A DNA stretch of 32,847 nucleotides from RGIG464 sp045643185 (GCA_045643185.1 JAZUKH010000164.1:1-32847), one strand, 5' to 3'; positions 15,339-24,412 are shown, counted from the first letter of the stretch. Program-made: numbers and translations. The notes: generated from the letters alone by a model not told the origin.

Positions 15339-18176
15339 TTATTTCATGTCAGTCCAGCGTTTGCCAATGCCGAGTTCAACGGCGAGTGGCACACCGACTT
15401 CGACCGTGTGTTCCATCACGTCGCGCAACAAGGTTGAGACGCGTTCGACCTCGTCATCGGGGCATTCCACGATCAATTCGTCGTGCACCTGCAACAGCAG
15501 TTTGGCATGCAACTGTTTTTGTCGAATAACACGATCGAGCTCGATCATGGCTTTTTTGACGATGTCACTGGCACCACCCTGAACGGGCGTGTTCGCAGCG
15601 ATGCGATCACCGAGCGCGCGAACGCCCCCATTGTCGCTGTCAAATTCCGTGATGACACGGCGATGACCAAGCAGCGTACGACACTCGCCGCTTTGACGCG
15701 CCTGACTCAGCTGCGTCTCAAACCAGTTGTTCAAAACACCAAACTGGGCTTTGAACTTTTCAAGAAAGGCCTTGGCTTCTTTGACCGAATAACCGGTCTC
15801 ACGGGCGAGTTTTTGGGCACCCATACCATAAAGCAAAGCAAAGTTGATCGTCTTGCCAACCTGTCGTTGAGCCTTGGTGACTTGTTCGACGGGCACGTCA
15901 AAGATCGACGACGCGGTGCGCGCATGGACATCGACGCCAGCAACAAATGCCTCACAAAGTGCCGGTTCCTTAGAAAACGCCGCCATAAGTCGAAGCTCGA
16001 TCTGGCTGTAGTCAGCGCCGACGAACGACCAGCCCTCGCGCGCCACAAAAGCACGTTTAATTTTACGACCTTCCTCACCGCGCGACGGAATGTTCTGCAA
16101 GTTCGGGTCAGAGCTCGAAAGCCGTGTCGTCGCGGTCACACACGCATTAAAATTGCCGTGAATACGTTGTGTCGAGGCTTCAACCTGTTCGAGAAGCGCA
16201 TCGGCGTACGTCGATTTGAGCTTGGCCACTTCGCGATAGTCCAGGATGACGCGCGGCAACGCGTGTTGATCGCATAACGACTCAAGCGTCTCTTCATCGG
16301 TTGAAAAAGCACCGCCACTCGTGCGCTTTTTACGCGCGGGTTCAAGCTTCAACTTGTTGTAAAGCAATTCACCCACTTGTTTGGGGCTGTTCATGTTAAA
16401 CGCTTCACCAGCATATTCGACAGCTTTGGCCTCAAGATCCGCAATTTTTTGCGCATAGTCCTGCGAAAGCGCACGTAACGCGTCGAGGTCGAGCAAAACG
16501 CCTTCGTATTCCATGTTAGCAAGGATCGGAGCGAGTGGCATGTCAAGCGTCTCAAATGGCGTACGCAGGTCATGCGCATCGAGTTCAACGGGCAAACGCA
16601 CGGCCAACTGATCGACCAGGTCAGCCCATTTCGCGACGTTTTGCGTCGCGACGTCAGCCGCCACGCTGTCAGTCAACGTACGCTTTTTGCCACTGCCAAG
16701 CCAGTTTTCGGGCGTCAGTTCGAGAGAATGCGCCAGGTAGAGCGACACGACCTTGTCGAACGCATGCGGTGCGTTTTCGGGGTGCAAAACATACGCAGCG
16801 ATCTGGGTGTCAAACCAAGTCTGAACGTCAAACGGACGACCAAGACGGCGCGCCAGTTTTACGAACGGCTTGATGCCAAAAACACATTTTTTCCCTTCAA
16901 ACGCCAGAAGTGCCTTCACAGTCGGCGTCTGAAGATCCTCGACATCGTTGGCCATCGCAAACAAACTGCGTTGCACGCACGCTGCAAACGCGATCCAAAC
17001 GGCGTCTTTCTCACTCGCCAAGCCTATGCCGACGAGCTTGTCACGCGTTGACTCAGACCAAAGCGGCCAGGCACTGACGCGGCCAACAGCCCTCGCTCGT
17101 TCAAAAAACGCCGTAATTTCACCCACTGTCTTGAGCTGACGCGGCGAGTTGAGTTCGCGAACCAGTTCGGGCTTCAACGCAGTCGAATGGATCAACGCTT
17201 CGGGCCGAGCCATCACAGGTTTGGCATCAAAAATCGAAAGCTCGTCCACCGGCGTGTCGCGCATGGCCATCTCGGCTAAATCTGCTGGACTCGGCGCATC
17301 CTCGCCCAACAGCTCGCGTCTCAGTTTGATCATCTCAAACTTGGTCAGTAACGCCCTCAGTTCCTCGCGATGACTCGTTGGATCAAAACCACGCAGTTCG
17401 AGCGTCACAGGCACGTCGTAAACGAGCGAAGTCAGTTGTTTTGAGAGCGCCGCATGTTCTGAAAATTCAACGAGGTTCTTGTGCTGAGCAGGTTTTTTGA
17501 TGTCATCGAGGTGCGCCATCAAGTTTTCGAGGCTATTAAACTGGGCTATGAGCTGGCCAGCCGTTTTTTCACCAATGCCTTTGCAGCCGGGAATGTTGTC
17601 GATCGTGTCACCCGACAGCGCCAAGACGTCCGCCACTTTGTCAGGACTGACCGTGAAGCGCTCGACGACATCGGCATAAGTCGCCCACTTGGGCAATTTG
17701 CCCTTGTTAGTGCCCATGTCCAACAACATCGTGACGCTGCCATCTTCACGGACGAGTTGCATCAGATCCTTGTCGGAACTGCCAATCACGACATGGTGAT
17801 GCTGTTCAACGGCCTGTTTGGTCAGCGTCGCAATGATGTCATCCGCTTCATAGCCATCGACACTGTACGACATGAGACCGAGCGCATCGACCAGTGGCCT
17901 GAAATAAGGCAATTGCTGCACGAGTTCCTCAGGCGGCGGCGTGCGCTGAGCTTTGTATTCCGGATAAAGCTTGCTACGGAACAGCGATTTGCGCCCGCCT
18001 TCGGGTTCAAACGCCAAGATCACGGCATCCGGACCGATCTTGTTGATCGTCGAAAGCAACATCGTCGTGAACAGATGCAGACCATTTGTCGGAAAACCAG
18101 CTTTTGTCGTCATCCTGGGTGACGCAAAAAACGCACGAAAGATGTAGTTGAAAGCATCAATGATGAGGATCTTCAT
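15339..18176 (-). CDS. polA: DNA polymerase I, proofreading domain degenerate
   Basis: The 945-residue product has three domains. The N-terminal 5'-3' exonuclease/FEN domain (about 1-290) shows DGYEADDIIATL, SSDKDLMQL and LSGDTIDNIPGCKGIG. The 3'-5' exonuclease fold (about 320-530) has lost its metal ligands: the usual DxE of motif Exo I is Pro371 and Trp373 (SAWPLWSES), and the motif II Asp region reads GIKPFVKLA. The polymerase domain shows motif A DYSQIELR (722-729), the O-helix with Arg771, Lys775, Phe779 and Tyr783 (KTINFALLYG), and motif C QVHDE (896-900). It should fill gaps and remove Okazaki primers without proofreading, as in Taq-type enzymes. The ATG at 18176 is 18 bp after the upstream TPR gene, so they are likely cotranscribed. 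Confidence 0.95.
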   Translation of the reverse strand: MKILIIDAFNYIFRAFFASPRMTTKAGFPTNGLHLFTTMLLSTINKIGPDAVILAFEPEGGRKSLFRSKLYPEYKAQRTPPPEELVQQLPYFRPLVDALGLMSYSVDGYEADDIIATLTKQAVEQHHHVVIGSSDKDLMQLVREDGSVTMLLDMGTNKGKLPKWATYADVVERFTVSPDKVADVLALSGDTIDNIPGCKGIGEKTAGQLIAQFNSLENLMAHLDDIKKPAQHKNLVEFSEHAALSKQLTSLVYDVPVTLELRGFDPTSHREELRALLTKFEMIKLRRELLGEDAPSPADLAEMAMRDTPVDELSIFDAKPVMARPEALIHSTALKPELVRELNSPRQLKTVGEITAFFERARAVGRVSAWPLWSESTRDKLVGIGLASEKDAVWIAFAACVQRSLFAMANDVEDLQTPTVKALLAFEGKKCVFGIKPFVKLARRLGRPFDVQTWFDTQIAAYVLHPENAPHAFDKVVSLYLAHSLELTPENWLGSGKKRTLTDSVAADVATQNVAKWADLVDQLAVRLPVELDAHDLRTPFETLDMPLAPILANMEYEGVLLDLDALRALSQDYAQKIADLEAKAVEYAGEAFNMNSPKQVGELLYNKLKLEPARKKRTSGGAFSTDEETLESLCDQHALPRVILDYREVAKLKSTYADALLEQVEASTQRIHGNFNACVTATTRLSSSDPNLQNIPSRGEEGRKIKRAFVAREGWSFVGADYSQIELRLMAAFSKEPALCEAFVAGVDVHARTASSIFDVPVEQVTKAQRQVGKTINFALLYGMGAQKLARETGYSVKEAKAFLEKFKAQFGVLNNWFETQLSQARQSGECRTLLGHRRVITEFDSDNGGVRALGDRIAANTPVQGGASDIVKKAMIELDRVIRQKQLHAKLLLQVHDELIVECPDDEVERVSTLLRDVMEHTVEVGVPLAVELGIGKRWTDMK

Positions 18177-18194
18177 AACCGAACTGGCCTCAAA

Positions 18195-19622
18195 TTAGTG
18201 TTCGCGAGAACGACGACGACGCACGCCAAGCCCGACCAAAGCAGCCAGGGCCAACAACGCTGCAGCCCAAGACGACGTCGATTCGCGCATCATCGAACAA
18301 CCGCACTTGCCACCCTGGTTATTGATCTTGTCCAAAGCAGCCTGGTGGGCGACCTGGATCTCTTTGAGCGTCCTAACGATGTCAGACGGGATCATGAGCT
18401 TCGCGCCGACCGTGTTGAGATCATCGAACGCCGTCTCACGACCAAGCGAACCAAAGAAACGAATGGCCACCTTTTCGTTACGCGGAACAGAGCGCCACAG
18501 CATCGAAATGTACGCCGACGCAAGCAGCGCGTCTTCCGGCGTCTTGACCGACTTAAACACCGGACGCATCAACGAATAAGCCGCGTCGAGCTGATCGTTC
18601 AAAATCAGCGCAAACGCATAATACGTCACGTATTCCTGGCGTTTGTCATCTTCACGACACTCTGCTTCACTGTCCTGAAACAGCTGGATCGCCTCTTTCA
18701 AGCGCCCACAACACGCGTCAGGCGCATCCACGCTACAAGTTTTTTGCTGTTCGGCATCACAGGCCTGCATGATCAACGTTTTGGCTAATTCAAAACGCAT
18801 GAATGGACCGCCGAGGTTTTTGCGAGCAAAGCTTTCAGCTTCAGCATAATGCCCTAACATGTTTTCAGCACGCACAATGTGGTATGCCAGAAGCGTATCC
18901 TCGCGGATCTCATAGCCCTGACGTCCCCATTTCACGGCATCTTCGTATTTTTTCTGACGATAACAGGCCAAACTCATGTTGATAAAGGCCTTGGGGTCCT
19001 TAATGCCGGCTTCGATGCCTTTTTGCGTCCATTTTTCGGCAGAAGCATTGTCCTTCAATTTGAAGTAGCGCGAAGACACGGACGAAATATAGATGAAGTT
19101 TTTGGGTTCAGCCGTCGCCGCCATTTCGAAATAGCGTAACGCTTCATTAACACGATTCTTTTTTTCGAGTGCCTCAGCCAACTGAAAAGCCAGTTGGGCC
19201 TCAACTTCGGTCTCCAAAACGGGCTTGGCGCGAGCCTCCATATCTTCTTTATCGAGCCAGATGCTCAAATACGCGAGATTTCGCTTTACTTCGCTGTCGG
19301 TCGGGTCGAGTGTTTCAGACTTCACCAAGTGATCGTAGGCTTCCTGATAACGTTCGACACGCGCATACGCCACGCCGAGACCTTTCCAAATTCCCGGCTT
19401 ATCAGCTTCTGTGGCGAGCAGGCCATTACCGATCTCAATAACTTTATTCCAGTTTTGAGCCCCAAACGCAGCCTTAAAGCCTTCGACATCTTGAGTGAAC
19501 TGAGGTTCAGCCGCATCAGGTGCGACTTCTGGGGCCTTTTCGGGCGCCGCCTCCACCGTCGCTACATTAAAACACAGGCTAGCCGCCACCCCCATCACAA
19601 GAATCGCGCATTTGTTAAACAT
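18195..19622 (-). CDS. Secreted TPR protein with MYXO-CTERM-type tail
   Basis: The 475-residue product has a cleavable-looking signal peptide (MFNKCAILVMGVAASLCFNV, cut near VEA25), an Ala/Pro/Glu linker, and repeated TPR helices through about residue 330 (KVIEIGNGLLATEADKPGIW, LGVAYARVERYQEAYDHL, EALRYFEMAATAEP). The C-terminus is GGKCGCSMMRES, a hydrophobic stretch (WAAALLALAALVGLGV) and RRRRSREH, a MYXO-CTERM-type sorting signal. Such signals are thought to be processed after Cys for surface anchoring in Myxococcota. A Cys-rich insert (CDAEQQKTCSVDAPDACC) lies near the middle. AAAGGA precedes the ATG at 19622. Its position directly before polA is probably incidental to function. Role unknown. 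Confidence 0.85.
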   Translation of the reverse strand: MFNKCAILVMGVAASLCFNVATVEAAPEKAPEVAPDAAEPQFTQDVEGFKAAFGAQNWNKVIEIGNGLLATEADKPGIWKGLGVAYARVERYQEAYDHLVKSETLDPTDSEVKRNLAYLSIWLDKEDMEARAKPVLETEVEAQLAFQLAEALEKKNRVNEALRYFEMAATAEPKNFIYISSVSSRYFKLKDNASAEKWTQKGIEAGIKDPKAFINMSLACYRQKKYEDAVKWGRQGYEIREDTLLAYHIVRAENMLGHYAEAESFARKNLGGPFMRFELAKTLIMQACDAEQQKTCSVDAPDACCGRLKEAIQLFQDSEAECREDDKRQEYVTYYAFALILNDQLDAAYSLMRPVFKSVKTPEDALLASAYISMLWRSVPRNEKVAIRFFGSLGRETAFDDLNTVGAKLMIPSDIVRTLKEIQVAHQAALDKINNQGGKCGCSMMRESTSSWAAALLALAALVGLGVRRRRSREH

Positions 19623-19638
19623 AGATCATTCCTTTTAC

Positions 19639-19705
19639 AAAAAAAGCGCCGAAGAAGGCGCTTTTTATCTTTTGGGCGAAAGCGCCCACGAGGGCGTCTT
19701 TTCGC
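19639..19705 (-). terminator. Tandem hairpins including an intrinsic terminator between the barrel and TPR genes
   Basis: AAAAAGCGCC (19641-19650), loop GAAGAA, GGCGCTTTTT (19657-19666). Read on the minus strand it ends in TTTTTTTG and is followed within a few bases by AAAGGA and the TPR gene ATG. A second hairpin GGGCG/CGCCC (19674-19687), pairing further with GACGCCC, lies between it and the barrel gene stop. The terminator therefore sits directly in front of the next gene's ribosome site and may attenuate read-through. Confidence 0.8.
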
Positions 19706-21193
19706 TTAATACATGACTTTAAGACCAACAAACCATTCGAGATTGACATTTTCGACGCGTTTGATTCGGTTACCAGCACGATCGATGGCCGTGCTGTACG
19801 TCGGGTTACGCTCTTCAGTCAGGTTTTCGGAAACAAAACCGTCCTTGGCGTTCACATCTTTCTTACCAGTCTTTTCATCGATGGCAATGCGGTCACGACC
19901 AACTTTCGTAAACGTGACGAAGTGATCGGCGACGTAATCCGCGGAAACCCCGGCATTGATCTGAACATACTGGACAGGCTGAATCGTGAGGTTGAAGGAG
20001 CCGCCGACGGTGGCATAGCCTTCGTAATCGAACAAGCCATCTTCAGCCAAGTGCATACCATTAAGGAGTTTCGCGTTCGCGCCGCCAGCCCAGCCGGCAG
20101 CGAGGTCTTCGTACGAAGAGCCTGCGTTAGACCACTTTTCGGCCAGCCATTCGCATTTGGTGCCAATGATGGAGCTGGCGTCATCGGTGTGCCAACAATC
20201 GCCTGTACCGATAGCATCAGCGAGTTCCATATACTGACGGCCTTCACCGGTGTATTTGAAGTATGCGCGCAGATCAAACTTGACGAAACGCTGATAGTCC
20301 TTGTGAATGCTCTCATAAGGCACGAGCTCGAGACCGAGGTCGATCTGGCCCCACAAACCAGGATCTTTACGTTTCTGGTTAGCGCCAAAATCTTTATAAA
20401 GATCGGAAGTGCCTTTCGGAATACCAAACTTGAGCCCGATATAAGGATCAACGAATTTGAAGCGATGAGAAGCTGCTACCGTGAACAAAAATTCGTGAAT
20501 ACCACGGCCCACGCCGTTATTATCAATTTTATGGGCTTTACCAGTCGGAGCGACGTAGTCAAAGGCGAGGAACATGGTGGAACGGCCTGTCTCATCGCGC
20601 CACGGCGTGTCAGGAATGAAATTACGTTCGGTGTTATAGGGGTTCCAAGCCAATCCGAAGCTCATATCACCAAGTCCGGAACGTTTGGTGCCTTTCAGGA
20701 TCTCAGTATCGGCGAGATCGAAGAACGAGTAAGGACGATCTTCGGTCACGGATTCGGGGCTCAGATAGGATCGACTGGGATCGACTTGGTAGGCCGGGTC
20801 GTCAGAGGACTTATCGAATTTGTAGGACTGCTGATCTGAAATAATGATCGGCAAATTCATGCGGAACGAAAGGTCGTGAAAGAGACCGATCTCGAGACCA
20901 ACGTCAAATTCGTTGACGACGCGCTCATATTCAAGTTCGTTATAAAGATGCGTCTGACCGCCGTCTTCGGTCACGGCCTGTTCATGTTTCAATTTTGCCC
21001 ACTCATGACGCTGCTTGAAAGCAGGTTCAAGAGCAATATCAAAAGCGTCGTCAACAAGTTCGTCGTCGAGATACACCTGATCGGCAGCATCCAGAACATC
21101 CGTATAATCAGCAGCCTGAACGCTAGCAGCGCCCAACATCCCTGTTGTCACAGCCGCCAACATCGACAGTTTTGTTAATCCCTTGCGCAGCAT
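19706..21193 (-). CDS. Outer-membrane beta-barrel protein, porin/transporter-like
   Basis: The start is ATG 21193 with AAGGAG 10 nt upstream; an in-frame ATG at 21250 lies inside a palindrome and is less likely. The 495-residue product has a signal peptide (MLRKGLTKLSMLAAVTTGML followed by GAASVQA) and then alternating hydrophobic/polar beta strands with aromatic belts (YEGYATVGGSFNLTIQPVQY, VNLEWFVGLKVMY). It ends in an aromatic residue as outer-membrane barrels do. A glycine-rich stretch (GLGDMSFGLAWNPY) and repeated Asp-rich loops are visible. No substrate can be read from the sequence; the pattern resembles the broad MetA-pathway/transporter-like barrel families. Confidence 0.8.
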   Translation of the reverse strand: MLRKGLTKLSMLAAVTTGMLGAASVQAADYTDVLDAADQVYLDDELVDDAFDIALEPAFKQRHEWAKLKHEQAVTEDGGQTHLYNELEYERVVNEFDVGLEIGLFHDLSFRMNLPIIISDQQSYKFDKSSDDPAYQVDPSRSYLSPESVTEDRPYSFFDLADTEILKGTKRSGLGDMSFGLAWNPYNTERNFIPDTPWRDETGRSTMFLAFDYVAPTGKAHKIDNNGVGRGIHEFLFTVAASHRFKFVDPYIGLKFGIPKGTSDLYKDFGANQKRKDPGLWGQIDLGLELVPYESIHKDYQRFVKFDLRAYFKYTGEGRQYMELADAIGTGDCWHTDDASSIIGTKCEWLAEKWSNAGSSYEDLAAGWAGGANAKLLNGMHLAEDGLFDYEGYATVGGSFNLTIQPVQYVQINAGVSADYVADHFVTFTKVGRDRIAIDEKTGKKDVNAKDGFVSENLTEERNPTYSTAIDRAGNRIKRVENVNLEWFVGLKVMY

Positions 21194-21227
21194 TCCCAAA
21201 AATCTCCTTGTTGCACGCACATGATTT

Positions 21228-21255
21228 GAGCGTGGTTCTATGAGAACCACGACTC
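21228..21255. promoter_or_regulatory. Near-perfect palindrome upstream of the barrel gene
   Basis: GAGCGTGGTTCT (21228-21239), ATG, AGAACCACGACTC (21243-21255): nine bases pair perfectly and three more after one bulged A. It lies about 35-60 bp upstream of the barrel-gene ATG, so either an operator or a 5'UTR hairpin. Confidence 0.5.
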
Positions 21256-21411
21256 GCTATATCGTAGCTTGGATCTTAATAGTGGTATTTTGTGTCCATT
21301 CCGGTGCACAAAAAATCTTGGCACTCCTACCACATTTCCCCGAACTTTTCCAGTTTCCAAATTGGCCGCAATTTGCGTTCATTTCAAAGGTTTTGAAATG
21401 TTTGTTTTGCT

Positions 21412-21439
21412 TTTGAAAACGGAAAGAAAACCTTATAAT
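21412..21439 (+). promoter_or_regulatory. Candidate promoter for the zinc-ribbon protein gene
   Basis: A perfect TATAAT at 21434-21439 is preceded by TTTGAA (21412-21417, 16-bp spacer). The ATG is 46 bp downstream. Confidence 0.5.
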
Positions 21440-21485
21440 GCCTGACGCGCTAATTTTTGCGCCATGTCGTGTCAGGAATGTCATT

Positions 21486-23303
21486 ATGCTGTTAATCTGT
21501 CCTCGCTGTCAGAATACATATACGTTGGATGATCAAATCTACGCCCAGCAGGGCGCACTCTGCCAAACCTGTATGGAACCACTCGTTCCAATGCAGGATA
21601 ATGGCTACGACCAAAATGCCCAGTGGGGAAACCAACCACAGTACGACGCCCAATGGGGAAACCAGCCACAGGGCGACGCCCAGTGGGGAAACCAGCCGCA
21701 GTATGACGCCCAGTGGGGAAATCAGCCACAGGCTGACGCTCAGTGGGGAAACCAGCCACAGGCTGACGCCCAGTGGGGAAACCAGCCGCAATATGACGCC
21801 CAGTGGGGAAATCAACCACAGGCTGACGCCCAGTGGGGAAACCAGCCACAAGCTGACGCCCAGTGGGGAAACCAGCCACAATATGACGCCCAGTGGGGAA
21901 ATCAGCCACAAGCTGACGCCCAATGGGGTGGTCAACAAGCTCAATGGGGAAACCAACCCAATCAAAATCAATGGGGTGGTCAACAAGCTCAATGGGGAAA
22001 CGCCCCTCAACAGGGAAACGGCTATGACCCCATGCCCACGCTCGGTCTAAACGAGGACGCCATTCAGAGCCAGTCTCAGGTGCCTAACTACAATAATGGC
22101 AACAACGAACGCACTGTCGCGCTCGACCTGGCTGACGTGCCCGACCCGGCTGCACTCATGGAAGCAAAGCCTGCCAACCCGGCACCGGTGCCCACCAACC
22201 CAAGTGACGACGAGGGTTGGGGCGACGCATGGGGCGGCGAAATGCCTTCCAAAAATCCACCCAAACCGGCGGCTCCCGTCATTCCCGCAAATCAGACGGT
22301 CGTCGGCACCCCCATGATGAACATGGGCAATGACCAAAAAACTCGTCAGATCGACTGCAAAGACGTGCAAAGACTCTACGGCGACAAGGTCAATCCCATC
22401 CTGGAATTCTATCGTTCCCTCCCCAAAAAAGCCCTCTATATCGCCGGGGGCATCCTCGCATTCGCACTCATCATCATGATCTTCATCATCGTCGATGCCA
22501 ATCAGCCCGAAAAAATTGAGCGCGATATTACGGCAGATGGCGACATCGTCATTAAAGGCACCCCCGAAAAGCCCATCACTTTCAAAGAAATCGTTGCCAA
22601 AACCAAGGCAGCCATTCCTTCGATCATGCCTTTAGATGGCCCCGACGCGGATACTGGCATCGTGATCGGTATCTCAAAAGAAACTGGCGTCACCTACAAC
22701 AACAATAAGATCGCCTCACTCAGTGATTTCCAAACGCGCAGCGCTTTCATTTCCAAAATCTATCAGGCCGTCATGGACGACAAAGAAACGCCGAGCGAAC
22801 AACCGATCATTCTTCTCTTCGAAGAATCCATCCCTATGTCCACCGTCTATCAGACGCTCTATTCTTTCTACCCCACGCGTCGTCAAGTCCTGTTAGGCGG
22901 CACGACCACCACGGGTATCACGACCCTCGAAATAAGCCCTGGCGACTGGCCGGATCACGACGGCTTTGTCTATCTCTCCGATGCGCCCGCAAACACCCAG
23001 CTCAAAGTCACGCTCGTCGACATGACCATGCGACGTACCGCAACTGAAGATTCCCTCATGATCAATGAGGAAGGCGAGCCTATTTACGAACTCCGCGACT
23101 CCATCCGAGGCGGAAAAGTCTATTTCCAGGAACTTGTACCGGCACTCGCTAAATTCCGCGCCGCCAAACAGACCAGCATCCTGCTTACCACGGACGGCGA
23201 TGTCAACATCGGTTTGATCCTCACCATCGCTCAGAAGGTCTACGGCGACCCTGGCAACCCCAACGTCAAGAGGATCCTGCTCGACACAGTGCCGCTCTCA
23301 TAG
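21486..23303 (+). CDS. Zinc-ribbon, QWGNQPQ-repeat, single-TM protein
   Basis: The start is ATG 21486, giving MLLICPRCQNTYTLDD with AGGA 9 nt upstream; an upstream ATG at 21438 overlaps the -10 box. The 605-residue product has a CxxC-x17-CxxC zinc ribbon (Cys 5, 8, 26, 29), ten tandem decapeptides AQWGNQPQxD plus degenerate ones (about 45-175), a Pro/Asn-rich linker, one TM helix (about 317-337) and a ~265-residue C-terminal domain, presumably extracytoplasmic. Its last part (SILLTTDGDVNIGLILTIAQ, then NVKRILLDTVPL) resembles the periplasmic fold of ExbD-like proteins; this is inference. The N-terminal ribbon is of the MJ0042 type common at the start of Myxococcota signalling and motility proteins. 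Function unknown. Confidence 0.85.
   Translation: MLLICPRCQNTYTLDDQIYAQQGALCQTCMEPLVPMQDNGYDQNAQWGNQPQYDAQWGNQPQGDAQWGNQPQYDAQWGNQPQADAQWGNQPQADAQWGNQPQYDAQWGNQPQADAQWGNQPQADAQWGNQPQYDAQWGNQPQADAQWGGQQAQWGNQPNQNQWGGQQAQWGNAPQQGNGYDPMPTLGLNEDAIQSQSQVPNYNNGNNERTVALDLADVPDPAALMEAKPANPAPVPTNPSDDEGWGDAWGGEMPSKNPPKPAAPVIPANQTVVGTPMMNMGNDQKTRQIDCKDVQRLYGDKVNPILEFYRSLPKKALYIAGGILAFALIIMIFIIVDANQPEKIERDITADGDIVIKGTPEKPITFKEIVAKTKAAIPSIMPLDGPDADTGIVIGISKETGVTYNNNKIASLSDFQTRSAFISKIYQAVMDDKETPSEQPIILLFEESIPMSTVYQTLYSFYPTRRQVLLGGTTTTGITTLEISPGDWPDHDGFVYLSDAPANTQLKVTLVDMTMRRTATEDSLMINEEGEPIYELRDSIRGGKVYFQELVPALAKFRAAKQTSILLTTDGDVNIGLILTIAQKVYGDPGNPNVKRILLDTVPLS
21618..22013 (+). repeat. In-frame 30-bp tandem repeat array (AQWGNQPQxD)
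   Basis: Ten complete 30-bp units at 21618-21917, then degenerate units to about 22013. The ninth residue follows Y,G,Y,A,A,Y,A,A,Y,A, so the later part has a 90-bp higher-order period. All six frames stay open here, which produces spurious antisense ORFs. Confidence 0.95.
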
Positions 23304-23324
23304 CACGTTTCAATCCGATCTCAC

Positions 23325-23356
23325 GGTGCGGGTCTATCGATCCGCACCTTTTTTTT
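23325..23356 (+). terminator. Intrinsic terminator after the zinc-ribbon gene
   Basis: GGTGCGGGTC, loop TATC, GATCCGCACC (one G-T wobble), then eight T at 23349-23356. It lies 22 bp after the stop. Confidence 0.92.
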
Positions 23357-23380
23357 ACATAAAACATTCAACCTAAAGGA

Positions 23381-23397
23381 TACGTCCCAAAGACGTA
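23381..23397. promoter_or_regulatory. Small dyad just before the ROK kinase start
   Basis: TACGTC (23381-23386) and GACGTA (23392-23397) flank CCAAA, 11 bp before the ATG at 23408, where a ribosome site would be expected. It may be an operator or a hairpin that hides the start. Confidence 0.3.
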
Positions 23398-23407
23398 AAA
23401 AACGATC

Positions 23408-24400
23408 ATGACCCAATACCTTCTCGGCTTTGATATCGGCGGCACCAATGCCCGCTGCGCCCTCATTCAGTGCGACGAACAATTCAAGATCCTGGTTTCC
23501 CAAAAACACGCGATTCGTTCCGCGCAATCCCCGCAAGACCTGGCTTTGCTCATTCGCCACGTCGTCACGACGATCGGTGCCGAACACAACGTGTCCCCCG
23601 CCCAGATCACTGGCATCGGCATTGCCATTGCCGGACAGATCGCCATTGACGAACACACGATCATCAACGCACCGAACCTCGATTGGCACCACGTCAATTT
23701 CTTTGACATCATTCAAAAAGAACTCGCCGATGTGGCTCCGAACATCCAGTTGCGCATCGCCAACGACCTGAACGCCATCGCTTGGGGTGAATACCAGTTT
23801 GGTGCAGCCAAAAGCGCGTCCAGCCTGCTCGCCGTGTACGTCGGCACGGGCATTGGCGCTGGTCTCGTGATGGATCGTCAGCTCGTTTTGGGCGCCGACA
23901 ACGTGTGCGGCGAAATTGGCCACTGCAAATTCCCGGGTGCCCCCGATGCCCTGTGTGGCTGCGGTCAACGCGGTTGCGTCGAAGCCTATGCGGGCGGCAA
24001 AGCCATCGAATATCGCATTCTGCATGACATTCAGACCGGCGTCATATCGCGCGAAGCCCTCGAACTCGGTCCAGATGAACACCCGACCGCACGCGCCATC
24101 GAAAAAGGCTGCAAAAACAACCTGCCTTACGCCGTCAACTTCTGGAAAGAAACCTCCATCGCGCTCGGCGCGCTCATCGCGAACGCCATCGCCATTCTCA
24201 ACCCGCATGCCTTGTTGCTTGGCGGCGGCGTTTTGCTCGGCTGCCCCACTTTGCTTGGACTTGTCATCGAAAACATCATGGAGATGGCCCCCAAAACGGC
24301 GACAGCCAACCTTCAGTTCATCAAACCGACCCTCTATGACGATGCCGGCACGCTCGGTGCCGCGCTCCTCTGCCTCAATAGCTCGCGCGAAAACGCTTAA
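23408..24400 (+). CDS. ROK-family sugar kinase (glucokinase-like)
   Basis: The 330-residue product matches ROK kinases in length and motifs. The N-terminal phosphate loop is FDIGGTNARC (8-17). The catalytic Asp120 lies in ANDLNAIAWGE. GTGIGAGLV follows at 146-153. The zinc-binding ROK signature is GHCKFPGAPDALCGCGQRGC (171-190), with His172 and Cys183, 185 and 190 in place. The second glycine-rich motif is LLLGGGVLLG. ROK kinases phosphorylate glucose or another hexose with ATP in the cytoplasm. No transcription-factor HTH is fused, so it is a kinase rather than a NagC/XylR-type repressor. The exact sugar cannot be told. No clear Shine-Dalgarno; a dyad lies there instead. It stands alone after a terminator, and ricT follows after 124 bp. 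Confidence 0.88.
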   Translation: MTQYLLGFDIGGTNARCALIQCDEQFKILVSQKHAIRSAQSPQDLALLIRHVVTTIGAEHNVSPAQITGIGIAIAGQIAIDEHTIINAPNLDWHHVNFFDIIQKELADVAPNIQLRIANDLNAIAWGEYQFGAAKSASSLLAVYVGTGIGAGLVMDRQLVLGADNVCGEIGHCKFPGAPDALCGCGQRGCVEAYAGGKAIEYRILHDIQTGVISREALELGPDEHPTARAIEKGCKNNLPYAVNFWKETSIALGALIANAIAILNPHALLLGGGVLLGCPTLLGLVIENIMEMAPKTATANLQFIKPTLYDDAGTLGAALLCLNSSRENA

Positions 24401-24412
24401 TACACACGCGCC

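Noticed and set aside
21492..22010. Long antisense frames over the decapeptide array (repeats of LVSPLGVSLW)
   Set aside because: A 30-bp repeat without stops keeps every frame open; they are repeat shadows.
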